A stretch of DNA of 64,000 bases from contig CADCSX010000010.1 of NCBI GenBank assembly GCA_902805475.1, forward strand, positions 1,054,001 to 1,118,000. The letters are read 5' to 3'. The translations under genes and the position numbers were made by a program. Shown piece after piece: positions 35,780 to 48,300 of this stretch. This stretch comes from Entonaema liquescens (lineage: Eukaryota; Ascomycota; Sordariomycetes; Xylariales; Xylariaceae). Position 1 is the stretch's first letter; each line of letters opens with the position of its first letter. The notes beneath the pieces are model-generated. The model worked only from the letters and a program-made list of their open reading frames with translations. It searched no databases and was not told the origin of the DNA.

Positions 35780-36857
35780 AGTGTCTAATTGTCTAGGATA
35801 TGACGTATATTGTGTATCGAAACGAGAAACTGTTAACTCCGACGAAGAGCAACCGAATGTCTCGAAGGAGTGTTATATGAGTAGGTGGAGAGCTCCGATA
35901 AATCGAACGAGCTCCAAGAGACTCAATTTAATGGTTCCTGGATTTGGTTTTTTGGTTAGTATCAGTCGTTGTGTTCGATGATCGAAGTATGCCTTCGCCT
36001 AGAACGGCTTTAAAGTCGGAGGGGCGATCAAATGGCTGTTACGTTCTGAAGAGAATGTAGCAGCGATGAGATCTAGTGGACTTGAAAGTAGTGTGCGAAA
36101 GGCTTTGATAGTAGTAATGGCCGTAGATGGCAGCGGACTAGAGGAGAGTATGAAGAAGGTTTGTAATGAGGGAAGAATCAAACGTCAAGTTCGTTGTGAA
36201 CTTGGTCACTTTAAATGTTTACTAGAAGTGGATCAGGGCTTTTTTTCGTCGCGCAGGGCAACCGCCGTGGCCCATCGCACTACGCCGAACTTAGTTTAGA
36301 CCAATGCGCACCTACCCAAGCCATTTCGGGTGTTAGTGAATGTACTAACGTATCTTTTACATTGATGGTTCGTGCGTCATTCGATAAAATTCACTTTTGG
36401 CTGTTTGGCTGTTTGACTGCCAAAGCTGAAACAGTACTGTGTTAATACTGTGAACCTAGATACCTTTTTACATAAGCATTTCCCCCCCACTTTCATAAGT
36501 CTTGCTGGCCAAATTCTAGCCAACCCCTTGTATCGCCGGAGATAGCGAAAGAAAAACAACCCCTGTTATTGGTAAAAGGCTCCTGACGCTGCACCCAACT
36601 TGACGAAATATTGGATGATACAACAGGACGACAAGCCCTTTCATCCCGATATTCCAAGGTCTAAGGTCCACATTAGTATTATAATCTTCATTGAATCTAA
36701 TTCACTTACCTTGTCGAATTCTTGGCCCATATTCCTATCGCAAACCCTTTGCGAACAAAGGGACTAGAAATGTCGACGTAGCCTTGCGATCGATTTCTTC
36801 TTCACTAATCTGCAGCCTTGCAACTTGTGAATCAGCTGCCTTACAATAGCCCGAATC
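35780..36857. other. Divergent promoter region between CDC20 and the Ral2-like gene
   Basis: No gene is seen. The region separates two divergent genes by 1.1 kb, is AG-rich next to CDC20 and CT-rich next to 36858, consistent with two 5' leaders. Confidence 0.5.
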
Positions 36858-39244
36858 ATGGCCCATTCTTCGAATCAATCTGCAATTGCTCACTCCCTTT
36901 TTGGTGGACCCGTTAGCTCAACACACCACCACCCGGCTCTCCCTCTACCGGCTATCACACCAGCAACTTCGAATGCGCCGACCCCCGTATCCGCCTCAGC
37001 CATGTCTGTCGGGTCCTCCAATAACACATTCGTCATGACGAACTCGCCTATGAAGAGTAGGGCTATCATGGACAATTACCGCCCCAAGGTTACACGAACC
37101 CTTGGTCAGCGGCCAGCCTGCTTGGTGAATGCTTCAGTTACATATTGTGGTAACAATCAAATCTATGCGTTCGGCGGATTTGATCAATACACGGATGAGG
37201 TCTACAATCATGTGCTGAAGCTAGACCTCGTCAGCCATCAATGGAGTCTTGTTGATAACTATGGAGACATCCCTGGCGTAAGAATGGGTAAGTTAGACCA
37301 TGATGTCTTACGGTGTATACCCTCAACTCACATGCACCGGTAGGACACACTGCAACCTTGTATCAGGGTGACAAACTTCTTGTCTTCGGTGGCGAGAACG
37401 AACACAGGACCTATCTCTCTGATTTGATAATATTTGATCTGAAGAGCGCCCACTGGACCCAGCCTCAGGTTTCTGGTCCTGTTCCGAAGGGGCGAGCTAG
37501 GCATGCGGCTGTCCTACACGAGGACAAGTTGTTCATCATTGGTGGCATCACAGGGCATGAGAGCTATGTATCAGAAGATATTTGTTACCTCGACTTGAAA
37601 ACCTATACCTGGTCGAGGTCTTGGCGTTTCGTTCCTCGATTTGACCATTCGGCCTACGTATGGTGTGTATAGACTTCTTATAACTATATCTACCCAAAGC
37701 TAACACTTCGTAGGAACGATCGAATATGGGTATTCGGTGGGTTAAGCAGAGACATGGACAAGATAGGCGACCTCTGCTGGCTAGATTTGAAGGGCAGCCC
37801 TGATTTTGAGTCTACGCCTCAAATGGGAAGTACCGTTGACAGACACACGATATCTAGCCGCTCAAGCGATTCCCCGCGCACCCCTTATTCACTAGGCTCG
37901 GCACCGCCCCTCTCAGCTTCAGGTTTTGCAGCCAATATCCGGGCGGCTCAAGTCAGCACGCCCTCGTTCCACTTGAAGAAGCAGGTTCCAATGGCGCCCG
38001 GTGCTATCTCCGTTCTAAGATTCGTTTCTGGGGGCAACGTTCCGTCGCAAGGCTCCGGTATCCATTTCCATATTTATTCTTCCGGAAGTCTCCTGGACTT
38101 TGTCACTCCTGTCGCGACTATTACTCCGAAGGAGTGCTCCCTCTCGGCTTTGGACTTGAATACTTTACGATGGCAGAAATTGGCCGAAGGTCGTGAGATT
38201 TTTAAGCCAGGCTACCAATGGCACTATTGCACCATGAACGAGGATGGTACCAAAGCCTGGCTACTAGGATGTCCGACGGACGCTGTCAACGATGTTGGAG
38301 CAGGCGGTTTCGAGGAGTATCTAAGTGATATCATGGAGATTGACTTACGACGCTACGGGTTCCTAGGAAATAATGCAGTTTCTGAGTCTCGAGCAGAATA
38401 TGCTAGACCTACCACGCACGCCAGAATTCAGGATCAGCCATCGAAAGGACTCGGACACGATCTTGCAAAACTTTTTAACCAACCGCCTGAAGCTGGGAGT
38501 GGAACAGATTTTATTATCACCGCTCTCGCTGGTGACGACTATGACGATGACGATATGATGGGCTCTAGTCTGATTCGCGCAGGAGAGTCCCCAATGGACC
38601 AGAATTGGCTCACACCAGACGCACCTACTTCTGCCCCTATTCATGTGCACAAGCTAATCCTCCAAGCTCGGTGGCCGCATTTTGCTCGTTTATATAACGC
38701 GCAAATGGCAGAATTCCATACCAAGAAGATGCATATTCCAGAACCTTACACGGTAGTCAAGGCTTTCCTATACTACCTTTACACGGACAGCATCCACTCC
38801 GACGAGGGCGCAACCGACCTTTCAGATGTTGCCGGCTTGTTAGTGATGTCAAACATCTATAATATACCACATCTGCGCCTCCTTTGTGTCAACCGACTTT
38901 CAAAGGAGCTCGATGTAGAACACGCATGCATCATTTGGTATTGCGCAGGACTCGCGAGCGAGGAGTGGCTACGCAAGCGGGCCGCGTCGTTCTGCCTGAC
39001 ACATTGGGGCCGCATAGTGCGAACTCAGGGGTTCCTACGTTTACCACGAACAGCTCTTGTCGAGCTGTCGCAGGAAATCGATATGGAAGGTCGAGTTATC
39101 GCGGGCGAAGAACTCGAGTACGTGGACAACTGCCGTGGCCGATTTGACACTTCTGGAATCTCACGCAAAGATAGTATTAGTAGCGATCACACTCAGGCTC
39201 TGCCTTCGGACGTCGACGACTCGGAAGGCATGGATATGGCCTGA
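36858..39244 (+). CDS. Kelch-repeat and BTB protein, Ral2/LZTR1-like
   Basis: Three exons, 36858-37287, 37344-37662 and 37714-39244, give 759 aa. After a Ser/Pro-rich start of about 80 residues come kelch blades: NNQIYAFGGFDQYTDEVYNH, GDKLLVFGGENEHRTYLSDL, EDKLFIIGGITGHESYVSED and NDRIWVFGGLSRDMDKIGDL. A low-complexity part and a further beta-rich block follow, then a BTB/POZ-like domain from about residue 555 (IHVHKLILQARWPHFARLYN, MHIPEPYTVVKAFLYYLYTD) and a BACK-like helical end. The arrangement resembles S. pombe Ral2, needed for Ras1 signalling, and animal LZTR1, a CUL3 adaptor for Ras proteins. That link is by domain order and recalled similarity, so the exact orthology is inferred. Introns are 56 and 51 nt. 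Confidence 0.85.
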
Positions 39245-42196
39245 CTCTTTAGGATACTACGGCGAGGCCTCGCGGTGCGACATATTCACTTTTGACGGAC
39301 TTGACTATGCGAATCCACCCATTGAATAATGCTTTTTTAATCCGCTTTTTTCAGCTTACCTCGTAAGAGGAGGGGAGTTGCATTTTATGGATATCCGAGA
39401 TGCACCTGGAGTGTACCTGGTACGAAGCCAATGGATACGAGTTCTTGTTTTCGCGGGGCCTATTCCTTTCTGAACATGGGGCCGACTTGGAACTTTTTTT
39501 TTATCAGCATCGTTTGGCGTTTAGGGAGGAGGGAATAGTGGATAGGTTAGGACAGAGGTCATCATACAGAAAGGGAATCGAGGAAAGATGCATAGGGCTA
39601 GGATAGGTTGTGAAAGGAGGAAAGAAAGGGGCTCATTTTGTGCGTAGGCGCCTGCGTTGTTGCTTTATTAGACTGATTAAGTAGGCGATGGTTTTAATAC
39701 ATACACACATACCTACGGTTACATAACATAGCGTAACATAACATGGAATAGATACTACCTACTTGTGACCCGCTTCGCAACGAACATATTCCGTCTTACG
39801 TAGTCCGAAGGCGTGGCTTGTGATTGTGCATGTGATAATCACGAGGGACGAGGGACGCTAAGAGAAGGGCTAGACGATCATTATATGTTAGGTTAGGTGA
39901 GGTATTATGTATCACATTACGGATCTCGGTGTGGCCTGGCCTTAGGTAGGTTTTAGGTACCCTCACCTTAACGTTACATGTACATGGGGGGGGAGGATGG
40001 GGGCCTGCTACGCGACTCAGACCCTGCATTAGTCTCCGTCGGTTGCGGCATGTAGGGTAGGGTAGAGTTCTGAGGCTAGAACGCTGTGAAGAAGGCCGTA
40101 GTGCGCGTAGATGTCTACATAGGTCAGCTGAGCTCCGGGTGGGCTGGTCTGCGCAAGTTAATACCTGATGTAACTAAACTACTTAAGTATGTGCTATGCT
40201 ATTCCTGACGCGAGGCTAAGTAAGGGTTTAACGCTAGAGGTGTTGCGGGTAGACTTAGGGCCTTAGGTTGGTAGGGTCGTTTATGATAATGCTTAAGCGC
40301 GCAAGGCGAGATGAGATGAGATGGGTGGTACGTAAAGGAAAAGAAGGGACCCCCGGATGTAGGTTAGGTAGGGAGGGGAGAGCAAGGTGAGGAGGGGGGG
40401 GGAAAGCTTCGGGGATCTAACTTAATGGAGAAGAGGGAGTGAGTGGGCTAGGTGGAGGGTTTATGGGTGCTCTCATTGATTTAATCCTCGGCTTAGGTGG
40501 GCCGTCGCTTAGCCTTTAGATCTTGCTTTAAGTTGACGTACGCGGCGTCCGGGCTGAGTGGGATGTCGGTGTTTGAGACGGTGTGTTACAGACACGAGAT
40601 CTGAAGAAGTACAGTAAGTACCTAAGGTTAGGGTATGTAGAGAGAGAGAAAGAGGAATGGGTCTGGGGTACGATGAGTGGTTAGGGGAGTTCGGAATCTT
40701 TTGCTTTTGCTAGATAGAGTGCTGAGTAAAGGTTGTGGTTGAGTGGCGTCTGAGGTGATAGATCACGAGTGATTGGTCATTTGAGTCTTTCTCGAGGTAA
40801 ACTCGACGTCTAAAGTTAATAAGTATCGCTGTATCATCTCGTGTTTGAGTAGCGATCCTGTAAGCTGACGTACATTATCATTCACGTGCCCTAAGCGACT
40901 GACAAGAACTACGGTAAGACAAAAATCAATAGGCGATTATAAATCTCCCCATACCAATGATAGAGCATGTGATTCCGTGTGGCTACGTAATTAGGGGTAG
41001 GTGCCTATCTATCATATTAGGACGAAGACAAGGACGACGATATCCGAAAAGAAGTACACCTATAGTCTATTGGAGGCTTGACAAGTACTCTTTCTATATA
41101 TTACAAATTAGTACAAGCATAGTACAACTACCGTCATATACGTAGGCAGTATGAAGGACACACAGATGTAGAGTAGAGCCGTTAAGAACACCGCGAATTC
41201 ATTAGTTACACACAGGAAAGTAGCCACTGGGTATGTCCAGTTGCTCCTCATCTATAAACAAAATTTCCCTTTCCTTTCCCACGTCCTAGGGGACGTCCAT
41301 TATAGGTACTTTTTCTTCCGCCCTTTTATTTTCCCTCTGATCTTCCTTTTAAGTTTTGAGTTTTCTTTTGTGTGAACCGAATCTGATGACTGAAATAAAA
41401 ACCGCTGGAACGCCTGGCTACCCCTCAGATCGTTCCGTAAACAAAGACGTAGAGGATGGAAGGATATAACTTTTTCCATCGGCCGTGAGGCACAACATTC
41501 TCTGTAAGCGAGCGTATCCCCTTTTAGTTGTGAGAAAAGAAAAACGTAACGAAATCAAAAAGAAAAGGGAAAAAATCAATAGCAGCAGCATACTAGGATC
41601 GCTAGTATAGCAACCTCGTTATTACGCTGCTGTTTCGCCGGCCGTGTCTCATCTCTGAGTGTGTTAATCATCTCCGTAACTCGTTCCCTTAATTCGTGAT
41701 GTCCCATCGGCTCTGTAGATTTTCCATATTCGATCCAGTCGTGGAAGATAAACCGTCGTGATTCGAAAAGACGTGGAAGCGGGATGTGGAAGTCATGTAG
41801 TTGCGAGAATATGTAACCGGCGACTGGGCCGAAACGCCCAGCTCTTTGTAAACAGAACAGAAAGAAACGAAAAGAAAAATAGGAAAGACGAAGAGTTCTG
41901 CATAGAAGTCTATCGAGGGTATATCTTGGATTGGACGCCTTATGCAAGAAGCAAAGAACGCCGCCAAGATGCCGTAAAGGACAAACTTTTCCGAACCGAG
42001 AGAAATTATGGCCTTATGTACAGTTGCCACAGTATGTAAAGGGGTATCCAGTCTATATGAACACATCTATGCCGAAGAATCAATGCGGCGACCAGAAACC
42101 TCCGGTTGAATGAGGGCCATCAACGCCGGGCCGCAACTCAAGAAATTAGTAGTAAGCGTCATCGTTGCGGGCAGGTGGCGGAGTAAGCAGCGGATC
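39245..42196. other. Gene-poor spacer, 2.9 kb
   Basis: From 39.6 to 40.7 kb the plus strand is strongly G- and A-rich, with GTAGG/GTTAGG and GATGA repeats (for example 40313-40325) and G8-G9 runs near 39986 and 40395. Minus-strand frames at 41576-42066 (up to 125 codons) have no recognisable domain; they overlap the 3' flank of SFP1 and are not called. Confidence 0.45.
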
Positions 42197-44749
42197 CTAT
42201 AACTGCATCTCTTCGCCTATTCCGGGAAGCCCGTGATTGATATTGGCCATGTTAAAAGACATCTGGCTATTGGCAGCGAGGTTGGCTCGGATATTGGCCG
42301 CTTGGGCCTGGATCTCGCAAGCAGAAGAATGTTGCTTGTGCTGTTTGGTTATTAGTCTCCGTAGATATTGTACCTTAGGTAGGTAGGTTCGGGTAAAAAA
42401 AAAATAAAAATAAAAATAAAAAAAAAGAGTAAAAATAGGAATGACGTACGTATTTGAGACCGTTCAAGTTCTTGTAACGCTTGTGGCAGTATTCGCACTT
42501 GTGTGGTTTCTCCTTCTCCATACCTGTCTCGCCGGGATAAGGGGCCGATGTCTCGGGATTTACAATGGAGAAAGAACCATCCCCATTCTCATGGAGCTGT
42601 TGATTTTGGTGACCGTGTTGTTTGTGGTACCTGCATAATCAATTTAGCGACATGTTAAAGATAAGGGCCGGAAAATTCAAAATGGAGGGAGGGGAAGGAG
42701 ACAAAGTCTCAGGCGGAAAAATGGACAAAAAAAAGTTAAACTTACTTTAAGCCGTTTTGATTCTTATAAGCCTTCTCACATCCAATGACTGGACACTTGA
42801 AGGGCTTGTCCTCCTCTGGTGGAATTACCAAGGATCCCGGGTTTGCGATTGCACGTTGCAGCGCTGCTAAATGATTGGGATCCGTGATGTTTCCAAATTG
42901 ACTTGCATCAAGTCCGAATTGGGCCATCTGCTGTTGTAGCGCTCTCTGGCTTGCCGGTCCACCGTTCGGGCTGTAGAGCCGCTTGGCCGGGTCGTCAATG
43001 AAAAATTCGGAAAGGTTAGAACCATCAAAGCCTCCTCCAATGTTATTGAGGTTTAGGTTATTCAATGAAGAGAAGTCCATCTCTCCCATTCCATCCTTGT
43101 TGCCACCCATTTGTTGACCTAATGCGGCTTGTTGCGTCGTCAAGGTAGGTGTGTTAACTGATGAGACTGTAGGATTATTCTGGAAGTTAAAGTTACCAGT
43201 ACCAGGTGTGGAGGGTTGCGACGTTCGGAGAGCTTGATGCTGCAAGCCCGGGGTGCTTAAGTGTAGCTGAGGCCTTTGTTGCTGCCCGAACATTTGTCGG
43301 GTCTGCTGGATGGTTCGTTGGTTATCATCCATCTCCATCATACCGACCGTATCGTCCATTTCCATGTCGCCAACCGCGTCCATCTCATCGTTGGATTGCA
43401 TTCGGTTCAACTGCTGATTTCGCTTCTGGGCGTTCGAATCCATTCCCGAAGACGTTCTTCCCATCTGCATTCCACCAAAGCCCATTGCGGGACTGAGATT
43501 GCTTCCTACATTTCCGAACCTTTGGCCCGATCCCATTTGCGTCTGATGCTGGAAGCCCTGCGAATCCTGTCGTCCAACCCCCATCGACATAGAAGGTCGG
43601 CTGCTGACAGAAAGCCTATGGGGCATCGGGATACCGGACCCATTCCGGTTCGGCTGGGCATTCTGGCCCGTGTGGACCGTCTCATAGTGGCGAAGCAGAT
43701 CGTGCATCGTGTCCAACTTCAAGTCGCAACATATGAAGTTGCGCAGATACTCAGCCTCCATCTTGGGAATGTAAGAGTTAGAGTGGAATGAGGGCGATTG
43801 ATGAGCACCGGTGAACGGCGACGTGCCTGTCATTACGAGGCTATTCGTCGCAAGACATGATGATTAGCCACTTGTCATCGGAGGATTTTCACATGCAGGG
43901 ACAGAAACAGAAACGGAAACGTCTCAAAAATATATATAAAACAGCAAGATCGGGTAAAACGGATGCGCTGCGTAACAAGAAGCATGACTTTGATGAGTAA
44001 CGAAAGGGGGGACATGAGGAACAGGAAATTGATAACAAAAAGAGAGAAGGAGAATTAAAATAAACCGGTGCGACTTACTCATCTCTAATGAAGCTCCCGA
44101 CTGAGACTCCGCCCCAGCTCATACCGTTCATCAAACTGCCGGCCAAGCTCTCCCGTCTGCCGCGATTAGCCTGTTCGCGATTCGGGTTGATCATGGAGAT
44201 GGGCTTTGGTCCAGCGCTGACGAAGGAATCCTGGCGACTGCGGCCGACGGCCGAGTCGAGCGCAGGACCTGTGGTCATTTCGAGGTCGAGGTCGAGGTCG
44301 CCGTCGACGTTAACTTGAAGCCAGTCCGGTTCGATCGGGTTGGGTTGGCCTGGTGGCGGCGAGGCAGAATTGGAGTTGCGAATCCTTGGGGTATTATTCG
44401 CGATGTCTATTGGTTTGGATGCGGAGAGGGAGAGAGGGGATGCAGATGCAGATGCGGAAGCAGAGGCAGAAACAGATGCGCCGGTGGATGCGGAAGCGAA
44501 ATAGTTATTGCGACCGGGGAAATTAAATTGGTCGTCCGGAGTTGCGGGTTGTGGTGAAGGTGACGGCGAGGTGAGGGAGTGTGAGGAAGTTGGTGTAGGA
44601 GCAGCGGCAGCGGCGAGGTCAGAGCCAGCGCCAGAATTATTATTATTTTCGGCGCTGCTGCGGCTGCTAAACGGATGCTCGGTGTCATTAGTCGCTGGAA
44701 ATGGGGTACGTGTCGTGCCTGTTAGCCATCGACCCAGGGCGCCCTTCAT
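42197..44749 (-). CDS. SFP1: Sfp1-type C2H2 zinc-finger transcription factor
   Basis: Four exons, 44749-44079, 43840-42746, 42630-42450 and 42340-42197, give 696 aa. The N-terminal part is low-complexity (Ser/Ala runs near residues 90-110) and ends SWGGVSVGSFIRD. Exon 2 starts with MTGTSPFTGAHQSPSF, then an atypical finger (FICCDLKLDTMHDLLRHYET). Two C-terminal fingers follow: FKCPVIGCEKAYKNQNGLKY with HKQHGH, and HKCEYCHKRYKNLNGLKY with HKQHSSAC; introns interrupt both at nearly the same place after NGLK/NGLKY, suggesting duplication. In yeast Sfp1 controls ribosome biogenesis and cell size downstream of TOR. A long Gln/Met-rich linker joins the finger regions. Introns 2 and 3 are 115 and 109 nt and contain A/T homopolymers. 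Confidence 0.88.
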
Positions 44750-45420
44750 CGTGATTGGTGCTGATTGGTGCTGAATATAGTGGACCCGCGACCCTTGAGA
44801 ATGGTCCTTCCTGGTCCTCGGTCCTTGGGCTGGGCTTTCGTTCCCTCAGGTGGGCAAATAACGGATTGGAAAGTATCCCAGCTAAGTACCTTTGTACCTT
44901 CTTTTTTTTTCTAAGTACCCAACAAACGGAGTAAACTCGACTTTTTACGGCTTTTGCGTCTTTAAGCTGTAAAGGTAATAACAGATGAAAAAGTATTAGT
45001 AAAAACCGTTTCCCAATTGCAAAAGAAAAAAAAGAAAAAAGAACTAAAACAAAAATAAAAAGATAATAACGAAAAGTGATCTCAAATATTATAAGACACA
45101 ATGACGAACGGTAAGACGGAATTATGAATCCAACCCGAGATTAGGTCAGTTCCAATGTGTTAGCGGCATGTGCATGAGTAGTGATAATAGTGTTGGTCTC
45201 CCCAAGGTGAATATGGGAATAAACCAATAACTCGTGTGATCTACCCGAATTAGGGGGAAGGGTAAGGGAAAGGCAACGAGAAGATGCTTGAAAGATGCTT
45301 AAGGACGGGGAACGGATAGACGAATCCGAAGGAAAAGGTGCATTTCCGTCTGATCTTGACTAAGGTACGTACATAAGATACAAAGTTAGGTTGAGCACTT
45401 ACAGGATTATGACCGCAGTC

Positions 45421-45653
45421 TGTATGTATGTATGTATGTATGTATGTGTGTTGAGTGTAGGTTGTGTTGGAAAGAGTCGTATTGTAGGAATATCCGAAGA
45501 TGCTGTACGACTTACAACTTATGCGCGTAACTCATGCGCGCATGTGGGTGTAGTATATATGTATGAGAGGATATGAGCGTGTGTGTGTAAGGATATGGAC
45601 GATAGTGTATATACGTATATACGTGTGTATGTAGGTATGTATGTATGTATGTG
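45421..45653. repeat. TATG microsatellites
   Basis: Two separate (TATG)n tracts, about 45421-45446 and 45634-45651, with TATACG dinucleotide-like strings between them. Confidence 0.85.
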
Positions 45654-46980
45654 CGTATGGGACAGTGTAGTAGGTATGTAATATGTAATGTACCCGATGT
45701 AAGCTTAACGACGACGGGGCCGGGGTGTCGGTTTGGATGCTGTGCACTGGGTAGGTCCAGATTAGACGCTACCTAGGTGACTTGGATGGGACCCGGAGAG
45801 GGGGCGGATGCAAACTGTAACCAAACACGGTACGATCGATTAGCTCGAATATCACGCTGGTCCGAGCTGTATCCAAAGTCTCCAGCCGTCTGCAGCGTAT
45901 CCAATGTGGTGGATATCCAGTGTGGTAATGAATGTTATCCAGTATATCCCAGGTAGTATAGGTATATCCGGGAAGATTCAGCAGTATGAAATAGTAAAAT
46001 AATAAGAGACAAAATTGGCGGCGAAAAATAAACCCCACGACGTAGAATCACACGGAAGCACGAGCTTCGACCGAGCAGCTGGTAATAGTCACCGCGCGAG
46101 AGGCAAATCACACTGGGCTTGGACGGAGACGGAAACGCAAAGAGACGTAACCTTTTGCCTCCTTGCTCTAATGGTCTGAACTCCGCGGATACGTGCTGCC
46201 AAGCTAAGCCAACTATAACTCTAATATTTCAAGCCACCTTTATTTTGGCGAAACCTCGTCCGTTGCGACTAGCTTCGGGGGTCAATGACGGACGAGCTAG
46301 CTGTAGCCTTGGAGAATCGTGGTCGCCGTAGAACACCTGGGTTAATTCTGGATTGCTACTTAGTCAGGTTGTGCAGCAGTTGCTACCTCGGCGGGTTGCA
46401 CGGCAGGCCAGATGGATGGAGGAAGATTATGGTTACGGCGGGATGATCCCTAAGTAAGATCTGGCGGTAAGTCGACAAGTGATGTAGGTGGTGAAATAAG
46501 GTGTTTTTCTTGGAGGCGGCTTGTTAACGCGGGCCGGGGGGGTCGAGAAGTAGAGACACCCGAACAATATGTCTAAAGGAAGTAAAGTGGTATAAGTGGT
46601 ATAAAGTGGTGTTAGGACGCGAGCACGCCGGGGAGAGCACATTGGCACGTTGCACGTACGCATGTATATACGAGAGTTAGAAACGTGGGTTGTCGTATTT
46701 TAATACCATGACCACGATTCCACGGATCGACTTGTGGGTAATATACCCTGTGTATTGGACTAGAACGAGGGTAAAATGAAGCTAACTAAGGTGACAATAT
46801 CGACCTACTCGGATCATACTTGGATAACTTGGGATATAACAGGTCTATTACATTTTAGGCTCACGGGATAGGACGAGGCTAGTTACACACACACGCATAT
46901 GTTTGTGATGACTACCGAACTGCGGTACCTAATCTATGTAACGGTAATCTCCTAAGCCAAGTTGGGTCAGTTTAGAAGCC

Positions 46981-47010
46981 AGTTTAGACCAGTTTAGACC
47001 AGTTTAGACC
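46981..47010. repeat. Tandem repeat of 10 bp, three copies
   Basis: AGTTTAGACC is repeated three times exactly, with degenerate units on either side (AGTTTAGAAGCC before, AGTTAGACTA after). Confidence 0.85.
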
Positions 47011-48230
47011 AGTTAGACTATGTGCTATAGGACAGTATGATAGGCAAACAAATCCACACCAGCGGTAGACAGTTTGAGCCTACCGCATTTCTGGTAGTTC
47101 GAAAGGAAATAGAAAACTCCTGCTACTCCTCTAAGTTTAGCTGGGCGGTGCTAGCACTTCCCACCGAGGACCGGGCTCTCGAATCCATGGCGAGTAGTAT
47201 CGTCAGGTTTGTTGATCAGTGACGATTAGTCCCCATCGCTGGGGAAAGACTAACGAAGCACGTACATGGCTCAATTTCATCACCCGGTGATTCCCACAAT
47301 TAGGATAGCAGGGATATCGAAGCCTTTTTGAGGGAAGGGTTTGTTTTCCGGTCAAGACTCACGTTACTCAAAGATGGAAATATGAAAATAAGAAGGAAGC
47401 AAACGACTATTGCGAGTTCGCTACTAACCTATTGATAATTTTCAATGCAGCGAGCTGTATTAGGATATGGAAATCGTGTCGTTCTTATTCAAACTCGTTT
47501 AAACCTCGAAGAAAGATGGTGTGGAACTCACATGGCTTCAATGTTACATCCAACGGCTACTCTGCTACTCTGCTACTCTGCTACTGTAAGTTTTTGTAGG
47601 TTCTATTGCGGAGTTAAGGCCCTCAGGGATGTTGAGAGACTACGACACCGATTAAGGAAAGCCGATGCGTGTGGGACTATTTACAGTAGACTAGGGTCCC
47701 CGACTGGGGTTGGCTGTTGGATTAAAAAAAGCCTCCGTTTGCTACATAATAGATCGTCAGTTCTGTTCCCAGCTTTTTGAGATTATTTCGAATTATTTTA
47801 TTTTATTTTGTTTTGTTTTATTTTGTTTTATTTGGGTTTTAAGTTTGACCTTGCAGTTGAATTCATGTCGAGGAAAGATTATGACAATGTTAAACGTTAC
47901 TTATACGCGACATTTCAAATGGTGATGGATAAAAAGGATTCAATGTCATGTTTGTGCATCATAGTCTTGTAAGTTATTGTGTAAGTATTGTATTGTACCT
48001 AATATTAGGTATATAAACGGACAAGGGTACAAGACATAATAATAAGTTACTCCTACCACCATCTCGGCTTGGCTGCCGTTTACCCTTACAATATTTCCTG
48101 TTTACAACAACTTACACGATTAAAATAAGTTTGACTCAAACAAGGCTACCCAGCCTTGGATCTCAACCAAACTCAATCCAACCCGTAAAACTCGATCGAG
48201 TAACCACTCGAATACCAACGCCGTATCTAA

Positions 48231-48300
48231 TAAATGCGTATGAATGCGTATGAATGCGTATGAATGCGTATGAATGCGTATGAATGCGTATGAATGCGTA
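48231..48300. repeat. Tandem repeat of 10 bp, seven copies
   Basis: The 10-bp unit TGAATGCGTA is present six times exactly plus a first copy with one change (TAAATGCGTA). The near-perfect identity implies recent expansion. Confidence 0.9.

Noticed and set aside
41576..42066. Overlapping minus-strand frames of 123 and 125 codons, one ending in CCCY
   Set aside because: Two frames overlap in the same stretch, neither has a recognisable domain, and they fall in the SFP1 3' flank. The Cys-rich end is not a clear lipidation motif.
48231..48300. The 10-bp array as a CRISPR-like repeat
   Set aside because: Units are directly adjacent without spacers, and the genome is eukaryotic; this is a minisatellite.
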